DNA from: Fervidibacter canadensis | GTDB taxonomy: Bacteria; Armatimonadota; Fervidibacteria; Fervidibacterales; Fervidibacteraceae | Length of the DNA stretch: 64,000 bases | Direction: 5' to 3' | Assembly: GCA_041446545.1 (NCBI GenBank) | Contig: JBGOEJ010000009.1 | Span: 1 to 64,000 of the forward strand | In this document: positions 7,730-18,745 of the stretch, piece after piece | How the letters are laid out: every line of letters begins with the position of its first letter | Numbering within the stretch: the first letter of the stretch is position 1 | The notes under the pieces: generated by a model | Databases searched by the model: none | What the model saw: the letters and a program-made list of their open reading frames with translations, nothing else | Told to the model about the DNA's origin: nothing | Program-made: the position numbers and the translations under genes

Positions 7730-10327
7730 ATGCGGCGCATCGTTGCTCGGATGCTCGTGGTGGTGCTGGCGCTGAGTTGGGTTTTGCCTTCGCCTGCGGC
7801 GCCCCGAAAAAACCGCCTTATGCGTCTGTCTGGCAAGACTGCCTCTCGCTCCACATCTTCAAAAGCCTCACCTTCAAAAGGCAATTTGCCACCCACACCC
7901 TCCAGAGGGCGTCCCGAATGGACGGGAATTCGCCTTGAGCCATCGGTGCTGACCTTACCCTCTCGCTATGCGACGGCGCAACTGGTCGTCCTCGCTCGCC
8001 ATCGCGATGGTCGGTTGGTGGATGTGACGGCGCAAGCGAAGTTCCGCTCTGAAAACCCAAAGGTGGCGACCGTCAACGAATTCGGTGTCGTGGAGCCGAC
8101 GGGAGATGGCGTGGCAGTGGTGACGGCAACTTTTGCGGGGTTGACGGCGCGGGCAAAGGTGACTGTCCAAAACTTTGCCGCTCCGTTGCGCCTTTCTTTT
8201 GCCAACGATGTTTTGCCCGTCTTGAGCAAAGCGGGTTGCAACCGAACGGGTTGTCACGGTTCACCCAAGGGCAAAAACGGGTTCAAACTCTCCCTCTTTG
8301 CCTCCGAGCCCGATTGGGACTATCTGGCTTTGGTCAAGCAAAATTTCATGCGACGGGTCAACCGCGTGGAGCCCGAAAAGAGTTTGTTTTTGCTGAAAGC
8401 GACCGCCCAAATCCCACATGGCGGTGGCGAACGCATCAAAGCGGGTTCGTTGGATCATCGCCTGCTGTTGGAGTGGGTGCGACAAGGGTTGCCTTGGGGT
8501 GACGAAAAGCAACCGCAGTTGCTCTCAGTAGAGGTGACGCCAAAAGAAGAAAGCCTGAAAGTCGGAGAAGGGCGGCAACTGCGCGTCCTCGCCCGTTTCT
8601 CGGATCAGTCGGTTCGGGATGTGACGCGCCTTGTGCATTTCGTTTCCACTGTTCCTGCTGTTGCCGAAGTGGACGAGCGCGGGCGGGTGACGGCGCGTGG
8701 CTATGGCGAAAGCGTCATCCTCGCCGTTTACATGGGCAAGGTGGACATCGCCCGCGTCGCTGTCCCTCAACCGTTGCCTCCTGACGCCGAAAAACTGTTT
8801 GCCGATTTCAAGCCCAACAACCGCATAGACGAGTTGGTGCTGGCGAAGTTGCGCAAATTGGGCATCCCGCCATCACCCTTGACCAGCGACGCCGAATTCA
8901 TCCGTCGTGTCTATCTGGATGTCATCGGCACTTTGCCCACTCCCGACGAGGTGCGAAAGTTCCTTTCCGACAGCGACCCAAAGAAGCGGGAAAAGTTGGT
9001 GGATGCCCTTTTGCAGCGCCCTGAGTTTGTGGATTTTTGGACGATGAAATGGGGCGACCTGCTGCGCGTTAAGCGGGACTTCCCTATCCATCTTTGGGAC
9101 AAGGGCATGTGGGCGTTCTACCGTTTCATCCGCACCAGCCTCGCCCAAAACAAACCCTACGACCAGTTCGTCCGCGAGTTGCTGTTGAGCGAGGGCAGCG
9201 GTTATCGGGAAGGAGCGGCGAACTTTTACCGTGCCGCACCTGACCGAGAGCCTCAAACTTGGGCGGAGACGGTGGCGACGGTCTTCATGGGCGTCCGCAT
9301 CAATTGCGCCAAGTGTCACAGCCATCCTTACGAACCTTGGACACAAAACGACCACCATGGCTTAGCCGCCTTCTTCGCCAAAGTCGGTTTGAAAGACACT
9401 CCTGAATGGGGCGAGCAAATTGTGTTCGTCCGCCCTGATGGCACCTTCCACCACACCCGCACGGGCGAACCTGTCAAGCCTAAATTTCTCGGTGACTCCA
9501 AGCCGTTGGAGTTAGACGGAACCGACCCACGCGTGGCGTTCGTTCGGTGGCTGACTTCTCCCGACAACCCTTACTTTGCCCGCAACATCGTCAACCGCAT
9601 CTGGTTCTGGCTTTTCGGTCGGGGCATCGTCCACGAACCCGATGATTTCCGCCTCTCCAACCCGCCGTCCAACCCTGAGTTGCTGGACTACTTGGCGAAT
9701 GAGTTGGTGAAGAACGGTTACGATTTGCGCCACATCTACCGCCTCATCCTCACTTCCCGAACTTACCAGACCAGCAGCGTTGTCAATGCGTGGAACCGCA
9801 GCGAGCAAGCGTTGGTGCATTTCGCCCGCTATCCCGTTCGCCGCTTGATGGCGGAGCAACTTTTGGATGCCGTCTCGCAGGTAACGGAACACGCCGAGAA
9901 GTTTCCCGGTCTGCCTTTAGGCTTCCGAGCCATCCAATTGCCCGACAGCCGCGTGCCGTCTTACTTTTTGGAGTTGTTCGGGCGCCCCGACCGTGATATC
10001 GCTTGTGAGTGCGAGCGCAAATCAGAGACAGCGTTGCAGCACGCCCTCTACCTCATCAGTGGTGAACAGTTGGAGCGGAAGGTGCGGGACGGGCAGCGCA
10101 TCAAGCGGTTGCTTCAAGCGGGTTTGAGCGATGACGCCATCATGGACGAACTTTGGCTGGCAGCCCTGAGCCGCTTCCCGACGGAAGAAGAGCGCCAAAA
10201 GGTGCGTGCCTATCTTGCTGACCGATTGAAAGAGGCGAAAGGCAACGCCAATACCTTGCGGGAACAAGCCTTTCAAGACGTCCTTTGGGCGCTGCTGAAC
10301 ACGAAGGAGTTTTTGTTCAACCACTAA
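7730..10327 (+). CDS. DUF1549/DUF1553 protein with Ig-like domains and a CxxxxCH motif
   Basis: An 865-residue exported protein of the type common in planctomycetes. After a signal peptide (MRRIVARMLVVVLALSWVLP) come a BIG2-like Ig domain (about residues 60-150), a segment with CNRTGCHG at 170-177 resembling a degenerate cytochrome c haem site, a second BIG2-like domain (about 265-345), DUF1549 (from about 363, NNRIDELVLAKLRKLGI, with CAKCHSHP at 526-533, a CxxCH motif), and DUF1553 (from about 600). CAGGAGG precedes the ATG. Family function is not established; in related phyla these genes pair with DUF1501 genes, as here at 11055, with a toxin-antitoxin pair in between. A role in extracellular redox or polymer breakdown has been suggested for such pairs, but the sequence does not settle it. 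Confidence 0.88.
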   Translation: MRRIVARMLVVVLALSWVLPSPAAPRKNRLMRLSGKTASRSTSSKASPSKGNLPPTPSRGRPEWTGIRLEPSVLTLPSRYATAQLVVLARHRDGRLVDVTAQAKFRSENPKVATVNEFGVVEPTGDGVAVVTATFAGLTARAKVTVQNFAAPLRLSFANDVLPVLSKAGCNRTGCHGSPKGKNGFKLSLFASEPDWDYLALVKQNFMRRVNRVEPEKSLFLLKATAQIPHGGGERIKAGSLDHRLLLEWVRQGLPWGDEKQPQLLSVEVTPKEESLKVGEGRQLRVLARFSDQSVRDVTRLVHFVSTVPAVAEVDERGRVTARGYGESVILAVYMGKVDIARVAVPQPLPPDAEKLFADFKPNNRIDELVLAKLRKLGIPPSPLTSDAEFIRRVYLDVIGTLPTPDEVRKFLSDSDPKKREKLVDALLQRPEFVDFWTMKWGDLLRVKRDFPIHLWDKGMWAFYRFIRTSLAQNKPYDQFVRELLLSEGSGYREGAANFYRAAPDREPQTWAETVATVFMGVRINCAKCHSHPYEPWTQNDHHGLAAFFAKVGLKDTPEWGEQIVFVRPDGTFHHTRTGEPVKPKFLGDSKPLELDGTDPRVAFVRWLTSPDNPYFARNIVNRIWFWLFGRGIVHEPDDFRLSNPPSNPELLDYLANELVKNGYDLRHIYRLILTSRTYQTSSVVNAWNRSEQALVHFARYPVRRLMAEQLLDAVSQVTEHAEKFPGLPLGFRAIQLPDSRVPSYFLELFGRPDRDIACECERKSETALQHALYLISGEQLERKVRDGQRIKRLLQAGLSDDAIMDELWLAALSRFPTEEERQKVRAYLADRLKEAKGNANTLREQAFQDVLWALLNTKEFLFNH

Positions 10328-10340
10328 GGAGGTGAATGGG

Positions 10341-10670
10341 TTGCAATTGGAGTCGTTAGTCGCCCAACCTCCGCCTTTGCGGAAAGACGAATCAGGGGTT
10401 GTGCGCATCGGAAAGACGCGGGTGCGTTTGGAGACGGTCATCAACGCCTTTAAAGCAGGAGCATCGCCCGAGGAAATTTTGCTGAAGTATCCGTCCCTTT
10501 CCCTCACCGACATTTACGCCGTCATCACCTATTACCTTTGGCATCGGGACGAAGTGGAAAGTTACCTGCAAGAACGGCAAAGTATCGCCCAACAGGTGCA
10601 GAAGGAAAACGAAAAGCGATTTAATCCTGAAGGTGTGCGCTCACGCTTGCTTTCTCGCCGGGGTGGTTAA
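10341..10670 (+). CDS. DUF433 family protein, probable antitoxin
   Basis: A protein of about 109 residues whose core (VVRIGKTRVRLETVINAFKA followed by GASPEEILLKYPSLSLTDIY) matches DUF433, a small winged-helix family often paired with DUF5615 PIN-like toxins. I start it at the TTG at 10341 because AAGGAGG at 10326-10332 is 8 bases upstream; a GTG at 10332 overlaps that site and is less likely. The C-terminal part (YYLWHRDEVESYLQERQSIA) continues as a basic helix that would contact the toxin. The partner gene starts four bases after its end. Confidence 0.82.
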   Translation: MQLESLVAQPPPLRKDESGVVRIGKTRVRLETVINAFKAGASPEEILLKYPSLSLTDIYAVITYYLWHRDEVESYLQERQSIAQQVQKENEKRFNPEGVRSRLLSRRGG

Positions 10671-10673
10671 GTA

Positions 10674-11030
10674 GTGAGTCTTCGCTTCCTTGCCGATGAA
10701 GACTTTGACAATGACATCGTGCGAGGGCTGTTGCGCCGATGCCCGACTTTAGACATCGTGCGTGTCCAAGATGTCACCCTTTGGGGTCAACCAGACCCTG
10801 TAGTTTTGGAATGGGCGGCGCAAGAAGGGCGAATATTGTTAACGCATGATGTTAGCACCTTGACAGCCCATGCTATCGCCAGAACCCCAAAGGGCTTACC
10901 TATGCCTGGCGCCTTTGCCGTTAGTCAAGACATCCTGATCGGTCAGGCGATAGAGGATTTGCTCCTCATCGCCAAATGCAGTCTGGAAGGGGAATGGGAA
11001 GGGCAGGTACGTTACCTGCCTTTACGATGA
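10674..11030 (+). CDS. DUF5615 PIN-like toxin
   Basis: A 118-residue protein that opens MSLRFLADEDFDNDIVRGL, the DUF5615 signature in which the paired acidic residues form part of a PIN-type nuclease centre. A second acidic motif follows in EGRILLTHDVSTLTAHA. Proteins of this family are predicted RNases neutralised by the DUF433 partner encoded directly upstream. Start is a GTG at 10674. The pair sits between two genes that are usually neighbours (DUF1549 and DUF1501), with short gaps on both sides, so it looks inserted into that operon. Activity as a toxin is inferred from the family. Confidence 0.82.
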   Translation: MSLRFLADEDFDNDIVRGLLRRCPTLDIVRVQDVTLWGQPDPVVLEWAAQEGRILLTHDVSTLTAHAIARTPKGLPMPGAFAVSQDILIGQAIEDLLLIAKCSLEGEWEGQVRYLPLR

Positions 11031-11054
11031 AAACTGCAAAGGAGGCGATGACGG

Positions 11055-12434
11055 ATGTTGGAGTTTTGCACGGGGATGCACAAGACTTGCGACGGGATGA
11101 CGCGGCGGGATTTCGTGCGCATCGGCACTTTAAGTTTGCTGGGCTTGACGATGGCAGATTTGTTCCGCTTGAAAGCCTACGGACAGGCAAAGGACGGACA
11201 TGCCCGTGCCGTCATCCAAATCTGGCTCAGTGGCGGTCCGTCCCACCTTGACACCTTTGACCCAAAGCCTGAAGCGCCCGAAGATTATCGCGGTCCCCTC
11301 AAAGCCATTGAGACGAATGTGTCGGGTATCCGCATTTGCGAATGGATGCCGAGGTTGGCGAAATGTGCCGACAAGTATTCGCTGATTCGGAGCATGACAC
11401 ACATTTCGCCTGCCCACGAATTGGCGACCCATCTCGTCATCACGGGCAACTTTCCCAGCGGTGATTTGGTCTTCCCCAGCATGGGTTCTGTCGTGGCGTG
11501 GGCGAAAGGGTCGCCCAACGAACTGCCTCCTTACATTGCCATCCCTGACCCCGCTCCTTGGTATGGCGAGTCAGGCTTTCTCGGTGCCCAATACAAACCC
11601 TTTTCCGTCCGTAGCGACCCTAACAATCCCAACTTCAAAGTGCAGGGTTTGACCCCGCCTTCGGGCGTGACGACGGAACGCATCACCAACCGCCGTAACC
11701 TGTTACAAGCGCTGGATAACCTTGCCCGGCGAGTAGAGGCGTCAGGGTTGTTTGAGGCGTTGGACAGTTTCTATCAGCGGGCTTTCAGCCTCTTGTTGGG
11801 TGACGCTAAGAAAGCCTTTGACCTGTCACAAGAGCCCAATGAAGTGCGTGACCGCTATGGGCGCAACACCTTCGGTCAGTCTTGTTTGCTGGCGCGTCGG
11901 TTGGTGGAAGCAGGCGTCCCCTTCGTCACCGTGCACTTGGGCGGATGGGACACCCACTTCAAAAACTTTGACGAACTGAGCAAACGCGTCCCTATCCTTG
12001 ACCAAGGATTGTCAGCGTTGCTGGAAGACTTGGCACAGCGAGGCTTGTTGAAGGAGACGATTGTCGTCTGCGTCGGCGAATTTGGGCGCACCCCCAAGAT
12101 TGATTGGTCATCGCAATGGCAAGGCGGACGACACCACTGGAACCATGTCTTCAGTGCTTTGGTGGCAGGGGGCGGTTTTGAAGGGGGGCAAGTCGTCGGC
12201 GAGAGCGATGAGAAAGGCGAATTTGTCAAGAACCGCCCTGTCTACCCTTGGGACTTGGCTGCCAGCATCTACACCCTGTTGGGCATTGACTACAACCAGC
12301 GGCTGCCCAATCCACAAGGGCGCGTCACTTATGTCACGCCCCATCGCTTGGGCGTAGAGAGTGGCGGCTTGCTCAAAGAAATCATGCCCGCCTTGCGCAC
12401 CCCGCAAGTCGCCCAGCAAACAGGCGCAAAATGA
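11055..12434 (+). CDS. DUF1501 family exported protein
   Basis: A 459-residue protein of the DUF1501 family, related to the alkaline phosphatase/sulfatase fold. The N-terminus has a twin-arginine signal (MTRRDFVRIGTLSLLGLTMA from about residue 15), so it is expected to be exported folded. Family motifs include VIQIWLSGGPSHLDTFDPKP, SMTHISPAHELATH, VTVHLGGWDTH and VCVGEFGRTPKI. AAAGGAGG precedes the ATG at 11055 by about 9 bases. Usually encoded next to a DUF1549/DUF1553 gene, here at 7730, and presumed to act with it outside the cytoplasm. The reaction is unknown. Confidence 0.9.
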   Translation: MLEFCTGMHKTCDGMTRRDFVRIGTLSLLGLTMADLFRLKAYGQAKDGHARAVIQIWLSGGPSHLDTFDPKPEAPEDYRGPLKAIETNVSGIRICEWMPRLAKCADKYSLIRSMTHISPAHELATHLVITGNFPSGDLVFPSMGSVVAWAKGSPNELPPYIAIPDPAPWYGESGFLGAQYKPFSVRSDPNNPNFKVQGLTPPSGVTTERITNRRNLLQALDNLARRVEASGLFEALDSFYQRAFSLLLGDAKKAFDLSQEPNEVRDRYGRNTFGQSCLLARRLVEAGVPFVTVHLGGWDTHFKNFDELSKRVPILDQGLSALLEDLAQRGLLKETIVVCVGEFGRTPKIDWSSQWQGGRHHWNHVFSALVAGGGFEGGQVVGESDEKGEFVKNRPVYPWDLAASIYTLLGIDYNQRLPNPQGRVTYVTPHRLGVESGGLLKEIMPALRTPQVAQQTGAK

Positions 12435-12440
12435 GCGATG

Positions 12441-12725
12441 TCAAGCGATGGTAATCGTCGCCGGCAGAAATGTCCGCTCGCCGCTCACTGTCTCGGCGAC
12501 GAGAGTGACAGGGTAAGTGCCCAATGGGGCATCCCAGGGCACTTGCTCTGTCAGTTCAAATTCCGTTTCGCTCACCTTGTGGAACTCTATGGCTCTGCCA
12601 TCGGGCAACAAGGCATAAACCCGTCGCACCTCGGCATCTGACTCCACGCGACATCGGGCGTGCGCTTGGCTGCCAGGGCGTAACGGTGAAGGTGTCACTG
12701 TCACTTCCACGACGCGCAGCGCCAT
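12441..12725 (-). CDS. Small beta-sandwich (Ig-like) protein of unknown function
   Basis: From the ATG at 12725, preceded by GAGGGGAAGAG, this is a 94-residue protein: MALRVVEVTVTPSPLRPGSQ with alternating strands (HARCRVESDAEVRRVYALLP, YPVTLVAETVSGERTFLPAT). It looks like a single Ig or FN3-like domain without signal peptide. The frame continues upstream to 12851, but the extra 42 residues would overlap the 5S rRNA end and are rejected. Convergent with the DUF1501 gene, 6 bases away. Function unknown. Confidence 0.6.
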   Translation of the reverse strand: MALRVVEVTVTPSPLRPGSQAHARCRVESDAEVRRVYALLPDGRAIEFHKVSETEFELTEQVPWDAPLGTYPVTLVAETVSGERTFLPATITIA

Positions 12726-12824
12726 CACTCTTCCCCTCACCTGCAACCGATGCGAAGGACTTTTTAGTTGCCTTCCCGCAACTTTTCGCTCCGTTAGCGA
12801 CCGAGCAAAAGACCAAAGAAGACT

Positions 12825-12837
12825 AAAAAAACAAAAA
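12825..12837 (-). terminator. T-tract after 5S rRNA (rrn operon terminator)
   Basis: On the minus strand the 5S 3' end runs directly into TTTTTGTTTTTTT. The terminal helix of 5S, extended by AGGCAAG pairing with CTTGCCT, provides the stem. This is the expected end of the rrn transcript. Confidence 0.6.
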
Positions 12838-12842
12838 GGCAA

Positions 12843-12961
<119 letters not shown>

Positions 12962-13202
12962 TGCCTTTCTTTATCGCAGAGCACTTTGCGAAAGAGCCGA
13001 TAAGAGGCGAGATGAGGGCAGAGAGGGGGAACCAGACACAGGAACCATCAACCGCAAGGCTAAGGAAAAAGGCACAGTCAAGTCCTCGGGCGATTGGGAC
13101 TGGTCAGCTCCACCCATTGCTGGGCTTCCACCTCCAGCCCATCAAACGGGTGTTCTTCCCGTGCCCTTACCGGGTTGTTCCCGTGGGAGGCCTTATCTTG
13201 GG

Positions 13203-13243
<41 letters not shown>

Positions 13244-13364
13244 CAGCATGGCTACCCGGCGCGTGCCGCTGGCGCGACAGCCGGGACACCAGAGGCTGGT
13301 CCCGCCTGGTCCTCTCGTACTAGGGCGAGCCCCCCTCAAGCCTCCTGCGCCCGCGGCGGATAGG

Positions 13365-13399
<35 letters not shown>

Positions 13400-13404
13400 A
13401 CGTA

Positions 13405-13440
<36 letters not shown>

Positions 13441-13442
13441 GG

Positions 13443-13485
<43 letters not shown>

Positions 13486-13525
13486 GGCGCCGTCGCTGGG
13501 GACGCTCGGGCGCCATTAGCCTGTT

Positions 13526-14442
<917 letters not shown>

Positions 14443-14883
14443 TCGGCGGCGGTCCCACTCCCGAACCGCCGGGTCACTAAGCCCCGCTTTCGCGGCTGCT
14501 CGGCTTGTGAGCCTCGCAGTCAGGCCCCCTTCTGCCTTTGCACTCCACGGGCGATTTCCATCCGCCCTGAGGGGACCTTTGGACGCCTCCGTTACCTTTT
14601 AGGAGGCCGCCGCCCCAGCCAAACTGCCCACCTGACCCTGTCCTTGGCCCGGCTTCACGGGACCAAGTTAGGACCCAAGAGCGAGAAGGGTGGTATTCCA
14701 CGGACGCCTCCACCCGCCCCGGAGGGCAGGCTTCGCAGGCTCCCACCTATCCTCTGCATCCCGCCCCAAAGCCCAAGGCCAGGCTGCAGTAAAGCTCCAC
14801 GGGGTCTTTCCGTCCCGCCGCGGGTAGTCCGCGTCTTCACGGACACCACAGTTTCACCGGGCCCCCCGCCGAGACAGCGCCGA

Positions 14884-14915
<32 letters not shown>

Positions 14916-15686
14916 CACCTTTCCCCAGCGTTTCCGCTGGCGGTAGACTATCCCTTCACCTCACCCAAGCACCCTTAGGAGTTCCTCTTTCCGATAGCGG
15001 CGCTTGCCGTTTGGGTTCATCTCGTAGGCTAACTCTATGATGCGCTTCAGGTATTCGCGATTTCGGTGATGGTTCGTATAAACCCAACGGCAAATTTGAG
15101 CAAATCGCTCAAAGTCCTCCCGCTTCGCCGTCTGAAGAGGATAGCGTTCAAAGTGGGGGAGCACTCGCCGAACGATATCTGGGACAGAACGCACTTCCCA
15201 CTTGTAGGTGCGGTCGCTGTGAGAATATCGGATGGCACCGCAGCCGAAGAATTTGTGCAGTTTCTTCAAGACCTCCAACGACCGCTTGTTCAACGCTACG
15301 GCGAAGGCGGGGCGGACTTCAATGCCCGTGGACAGTGAAGGTCGGAGACTAAAACTTACCGTGAAGCAACCCTCACCGTCCACCAAGCCTGTTACATACC
15401 ACGGGTCTAGCGGAGGCATTTCAACCCACCTCGTTCGGAAAGAGGCTCCATAGGTGCTTCCTTCTTGCCCAAGTTAAGGGCAAGGGGTGAGGGCCGGCGT
15501 TTTGCGCGGGGTGGGCGACCGCGCCTCCCCTTTCGGGTCAGTCGTTACGGGGTCAAGCCCAACCTAAAGGTTGGGCTGACTTCCCTCGGGGTTACCCCAC
15601 GCTACCCGCACAGTAGCAGGAGGGCTTCCCCGATATGAGCCGGCGTTTCATCGTCCCTCGCGGGACGAAGGGGCAAGTTCTCACTT
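14916..15686 (-). mobile_element. Group I intron at 23S position 1951 (771 nt)
   Basis: Inserted in GTCGGGT|AAGTTCCGAC: 5' exon ends in U, intron ends in G (AAAGGTG). The intron begins AAGTGAGAACTTGCCCC, and its first bases repeat the 3' exon start AAG. Core elements: CGGGGAAGCCC, TGACCCCGTAACGACTGA and GATAGTCTACC. The endonuclease gene lies between the two presumed P7 strands. From memory, position 1951 is a known group I insertion site in other bacteria such as Coxiella. Confidence 0.88.
14961..15419 (-). CDS. LAGLIDADG homing endonuclease in the 23S-1951 intron
   Basis: A 152-residue protein with a single LAGLIDADG motif (YVTGLVDGEGCFTVSF, residues 8-23), the I-CreI-type size and layout, so it should work as a homodimer. 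Other matching features are RPAFAVALNKRSLEVLKKLH and GCGAIRYSHSDRTYKWEV, the DNA-binding sheet of this family. The ATG at 15419 is preceded by GAGGTGGGTTGAA. It shares the same architecture with the 1931-intron protein, and the two are likely related. Confidence 0.92.
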   Translation of the reverse strand: MPPLDPWYVTGLVDGEGCFTVSFSLRPSLSTGIEVRPAFAVALNKRSLEVLKKLHKFFGCGAIRYSHSDRTYKWEVRSVPDIVRRVLPHFERYPLQTAKREDFERFAQICRWVYTNHHRNREYLKRIIELAYEMNPNGKRRYRKEELLRVLG

Positions 15687-15706
15687 ACCCGACAAGGAAT
15701 TTCGCT

Positions 15707-16405
15707 CACCTTCTCCCAACCTTTCGGCTGGGGGTGGACTATCTCTTCATCCAGCCTGAAGGCGTTGTTTAATCTCGGCAGCAACCTGTTCTAACTGAGG
15801 TCGGTTGCCTGTGTTCATCCGAAGGGCAATTTGGACTATTTCCAACAACCCGTCAAGTTTCAGGTGGTCGCCCCTCTCCATCATTGTCAGGATGCGGTTG
15901 AATCGGAGGAAGTCTATCCGCTTCTTCGTCTTGAGGGGGTGCTTGAGGAAGAAAGCACAGACCTTTCGCAGCCCTTGCAAGTCCCGAACTCGGTAGGCAT
16001 AACGGTCATCGTGGTTAGGACGAACCACTCCGCATCGGAAGAAGCGCTTTAGGGCATAAAGGACTTGAATGTCCCGCTTGTGTTGGACGATGACGAACTC
16101 AGGGAGGACTCGGTATCCGACGGAAGTTGAAGGGTTTCGGTTAATCCCTACGAAGAAGCAACCCTCTCCATCGGTAAAACCGACGACCCAATCGGGAGAC
16201 AGTTCCATTGCGACCACCTTCAGGCTGGAGGTCGGCGTATAGCCTCTGAGGATCCCTGCCTTTAGGCAGGTTTCCTGCGGGTTGCCCAATCCCAAGCCAT
16301 TTTCACGGGCACTTTAAAAGCACCTCGTAGGCTGGGCTCTAAGGGCTTTCCCGCATACAGCCGACTGCACCCATCCCGTTGCCGGGATGGAGGGCAGCAT
16401 CGGCT
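15707..16405 (-). mobile_element. Group I intron at 23S position 1931 (699 nt)
   Basis: Inserted in CCTAAGGT|AGCGAAATTC, with U before and G at the intron end (GAGAAGGTG). The intron begins AGCCGATGCTGCC, repeating the AGC of the 3' exon. Core pieces include GCGGGAAAGCCC near the 5' side and GATAGTCCACC near the 3' end. CTCAGAGGCTATACGCC is a probable P7-region sequence that differs from the other two introns, so this intron may be of another subgroup. Position 1931 is a frequently used site in thermophiles and organelles. Confidence 0.87.
15747..16208 (-). CDS. LAGLIDADG homing endonuclease in the 23S-1931 intron
   Basis: From the ATG at 16208 this is a 153-residue, single-motif endonuclease (WVVGFTDGEGCFFVGI near residue 7) of the I-CreI type, expected to act as a dimer. 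It contains VLPEFVIVQHKRDIQVLYAL and the CGVVRPNHDDRYAYRV sheet, parallel to the 1951-intron protein. The frame extends upstream to 16295, but those 29 residues would be encoded in intron core sequence and have no homing-endonuclease features, so I prefer 16208. Confidence 0.9.
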   Translation of the reverse strand: MELSPDWVVGFTDGEGCFFVGINRNPSTSVGYRVLPEFVIVQHKRDIQVLYALKRFFRCGVVRPNHDDRYAYRVRDLQGLRKVCAFFLKHPLKTKKRIDFLRFNRILTMMERGDHLKLDGLLEIVQIALRMNTGNRPQLEQVAAEIKQRLQAG

Positions 16406-18629
16406 ACCTTAGGACCGTCAGGGTTACGGCCGGCGTTTACCCGGGCTTCGGGGCGCGAGCTTTGCCAGGTAGAAACCCGGCGAACCCGTCCCCTTAACCT
16501 TCGGGCACTGGCCAGGCGTCGGCCCCTATACCTCCCCTTTCGGGTTGGCAGGAACCTGTGTTTTTGTTAAACAGTCGCCCCGGCCGCTTATCTGCGACCG
16601 CCTCGGGCTACTCGGACGCGAAGGTCCTTTCACCCTACTACGGCTCCCCTTCTCCCGAAGTTACGGGGACATTTTGCAGAGTTCCTTGGCGGGGGTTATC
16701 CCGCGCGCCTGTGGATACTCTCCTCGCCCACCTGTGGCGGTTTCCGGTACGGTCACCGACGCTCCGCGCCATCCCTTACGGGATGGGCTCGGTAAGGGCT
16801 TTTCTTGGCTCCCTTAGGGCGCCACTTCGCCGCACAAAGGCGGCTCACTCCCGCCAAGCCAGCCATTCATAGAGAACGACTGACTCCACGGTCGCCGCGG
16901 GCGACCATCGCCGCGTAGGCTCCCTTGGGAGCGTCCCCCATCCCTGATGGCGGAGGTCGGTGGGGCCGGAATATCAACCGGCTGCCCATCGCCTACGCCG
17001 AACGGCCTCGGCTTAGGACCGCCTCACCCGACGCCGACGAGCGTTGCGTCGGAAACCTTGGGCTTCCGGCGGGCCGGATTCTCACCGGCCTTATCGCTAC
17101 TCGTGCCGGGATTCTCACTTCCACCCGCTCCACCCGTCCTTTCGGTCGGGCTTCACAGCAGGCGGAACGCTCCCCTACCGCCTGACGGAGTGCTGACATT
17201 CAGCGACTCCGCCAAGCCCGCAGCTTCGGTGCCCGGCTTAGCCCCGTTGAATCTTCCGCGCAGGGCTCCTCGGCCGGTCAGCTGTTACGCACTGTTTAAA
17301 GGATGGCTGCTTCTAAGCCAACCTCCCGGCTGTCTTAGGAGCCCCACCTCGTTCCCCACTAAGCCGGGACTTGGGGACCTTAGCTGGCGGTCTGGGCTGT
17401 TTCCCTCGCGACTCTGGAGCTTATCCCCCAGAGTCCGACTGCCGGGCCTTAGCCCCCAAAGGGACCAGCGGCGGCATTCGGAGTTGGACGGGGTTTGGTA
17501 GGCTGTTCACCCCCTACCCCCATCCGTGGCTCTACCTCCGCCGCTTAATAGCCCGACGTCACGCCTACACGTGTTTCGGGGAGAACCAGCTATCTCCGAG
17601 CTCGGTTGGCGTTTCACCGCTACCCCCACCTCATCCCACGGTTTTGCAACACCGATGGGTTCGAGCCTCCGTGTCCGGTTAAGGACACTTCACCCTGGGC
17701 AGGGGTAGCTCGCTCGGTTTCGGGTCTGCCACCGGCGACTGAACGCCCTATTCAGACTCGGTTTCCCTACGGCTCCGCGCCTGATGGCGCTTAGCCTCGC
17801 CACCGACGGCAACTCCCCGGCTCATTCTTCAAGAGGCACGCCGTCAGGCAGTGCCCCACCTTATTAGTTAGTGGGGCATAGCCCTCCGACTGCTTGTAGG
17901 CACGCGGTTTCAGGTTCTCTTTCACTCGGCTTCCCACCGTTCTTTTCACCGTTCCCTCACGGTACTGGTGCGCTATCGGTCACCAGGGGTATTTAGCCTT
18001 AGAGGGTGGTCCCCCCAGATTCGCTCAGGCTTTCACGAGGCCCAAGCTACTTGGGAGCAGCACCCCGGGAGACCCCTGACCTTTCGCCTACGGGGCTCTC
18101 ACCCTCTATGGCGGGCCGTTCCAGGCCACTTCGGCTAAGTCGGGGTTTTGTAACTCCCTGAGGGGTCCGCAGCCCCCTCTGGTGCTGTCCCGCTACCCCG
18201 TCACCGCAACGCCTGCGGGCTTTGGCACGGTGACGGTTTGGGCTTTGCCCCTTTCGCTCGCCACTACTCGGGGCATCGCGGTTGCTTTCTTTTCGTCCCG
18301 CTACTAAGATGTTTCAGTTCGCGGGCTGCCCCCCATCGGGCTATGGATTCACCCGATGGTGACGGGGATTTTCCCCGTCAGGTTTCCCCATTCGGGAATC
18401 CCCGGATCACAGCCTGCTTGCGGCTTCCCGGGGCTTTTCGCAGCTTGCCACGCCCTTCTTCGGCCCCTGGTGCCGAGGCATCCACCGCGTGCCCTTTCTA
18501 ACTTGACTGTGCTCTTCAAGATGAGAGCACCTTGGCGCGCGGTTTCCCGGTTCCTGTGTCCTTGTTCTGCCCAGCCCAGCGACCGGGCAGGGTTCCCCCT
18601 CTTCAACTGTCAATGTTCAAGATTGTTAG

Positions 18630-18702
18630 TGGACCCGAGCGGACTTGAACCGCTGACCCCCGGCTTGCAAAGCCGGTGCTCTCCCAACTGAGCTACGGGC
18701 CC
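18630..18702 (-). tRNA. tRNA-Ala (UGC)
   Basis: A 73-nt cloverleaf on the minus strand in the 16S-23S spacer. Acceptor GGGCCCG pairs with CGGGTCC; D-loop TAGCTCAGTTGGGAGAGC; anticodon loop CTTTGCAAG gives UGC; T-loop GGTTCAAGTCC. CCA is not encoded. Confidence 0.97.
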
Positions 18703-18745
18703 TTCGGTTCAAATCCGCTCTGTCCTGAGTGCCCACCGAAGATGG

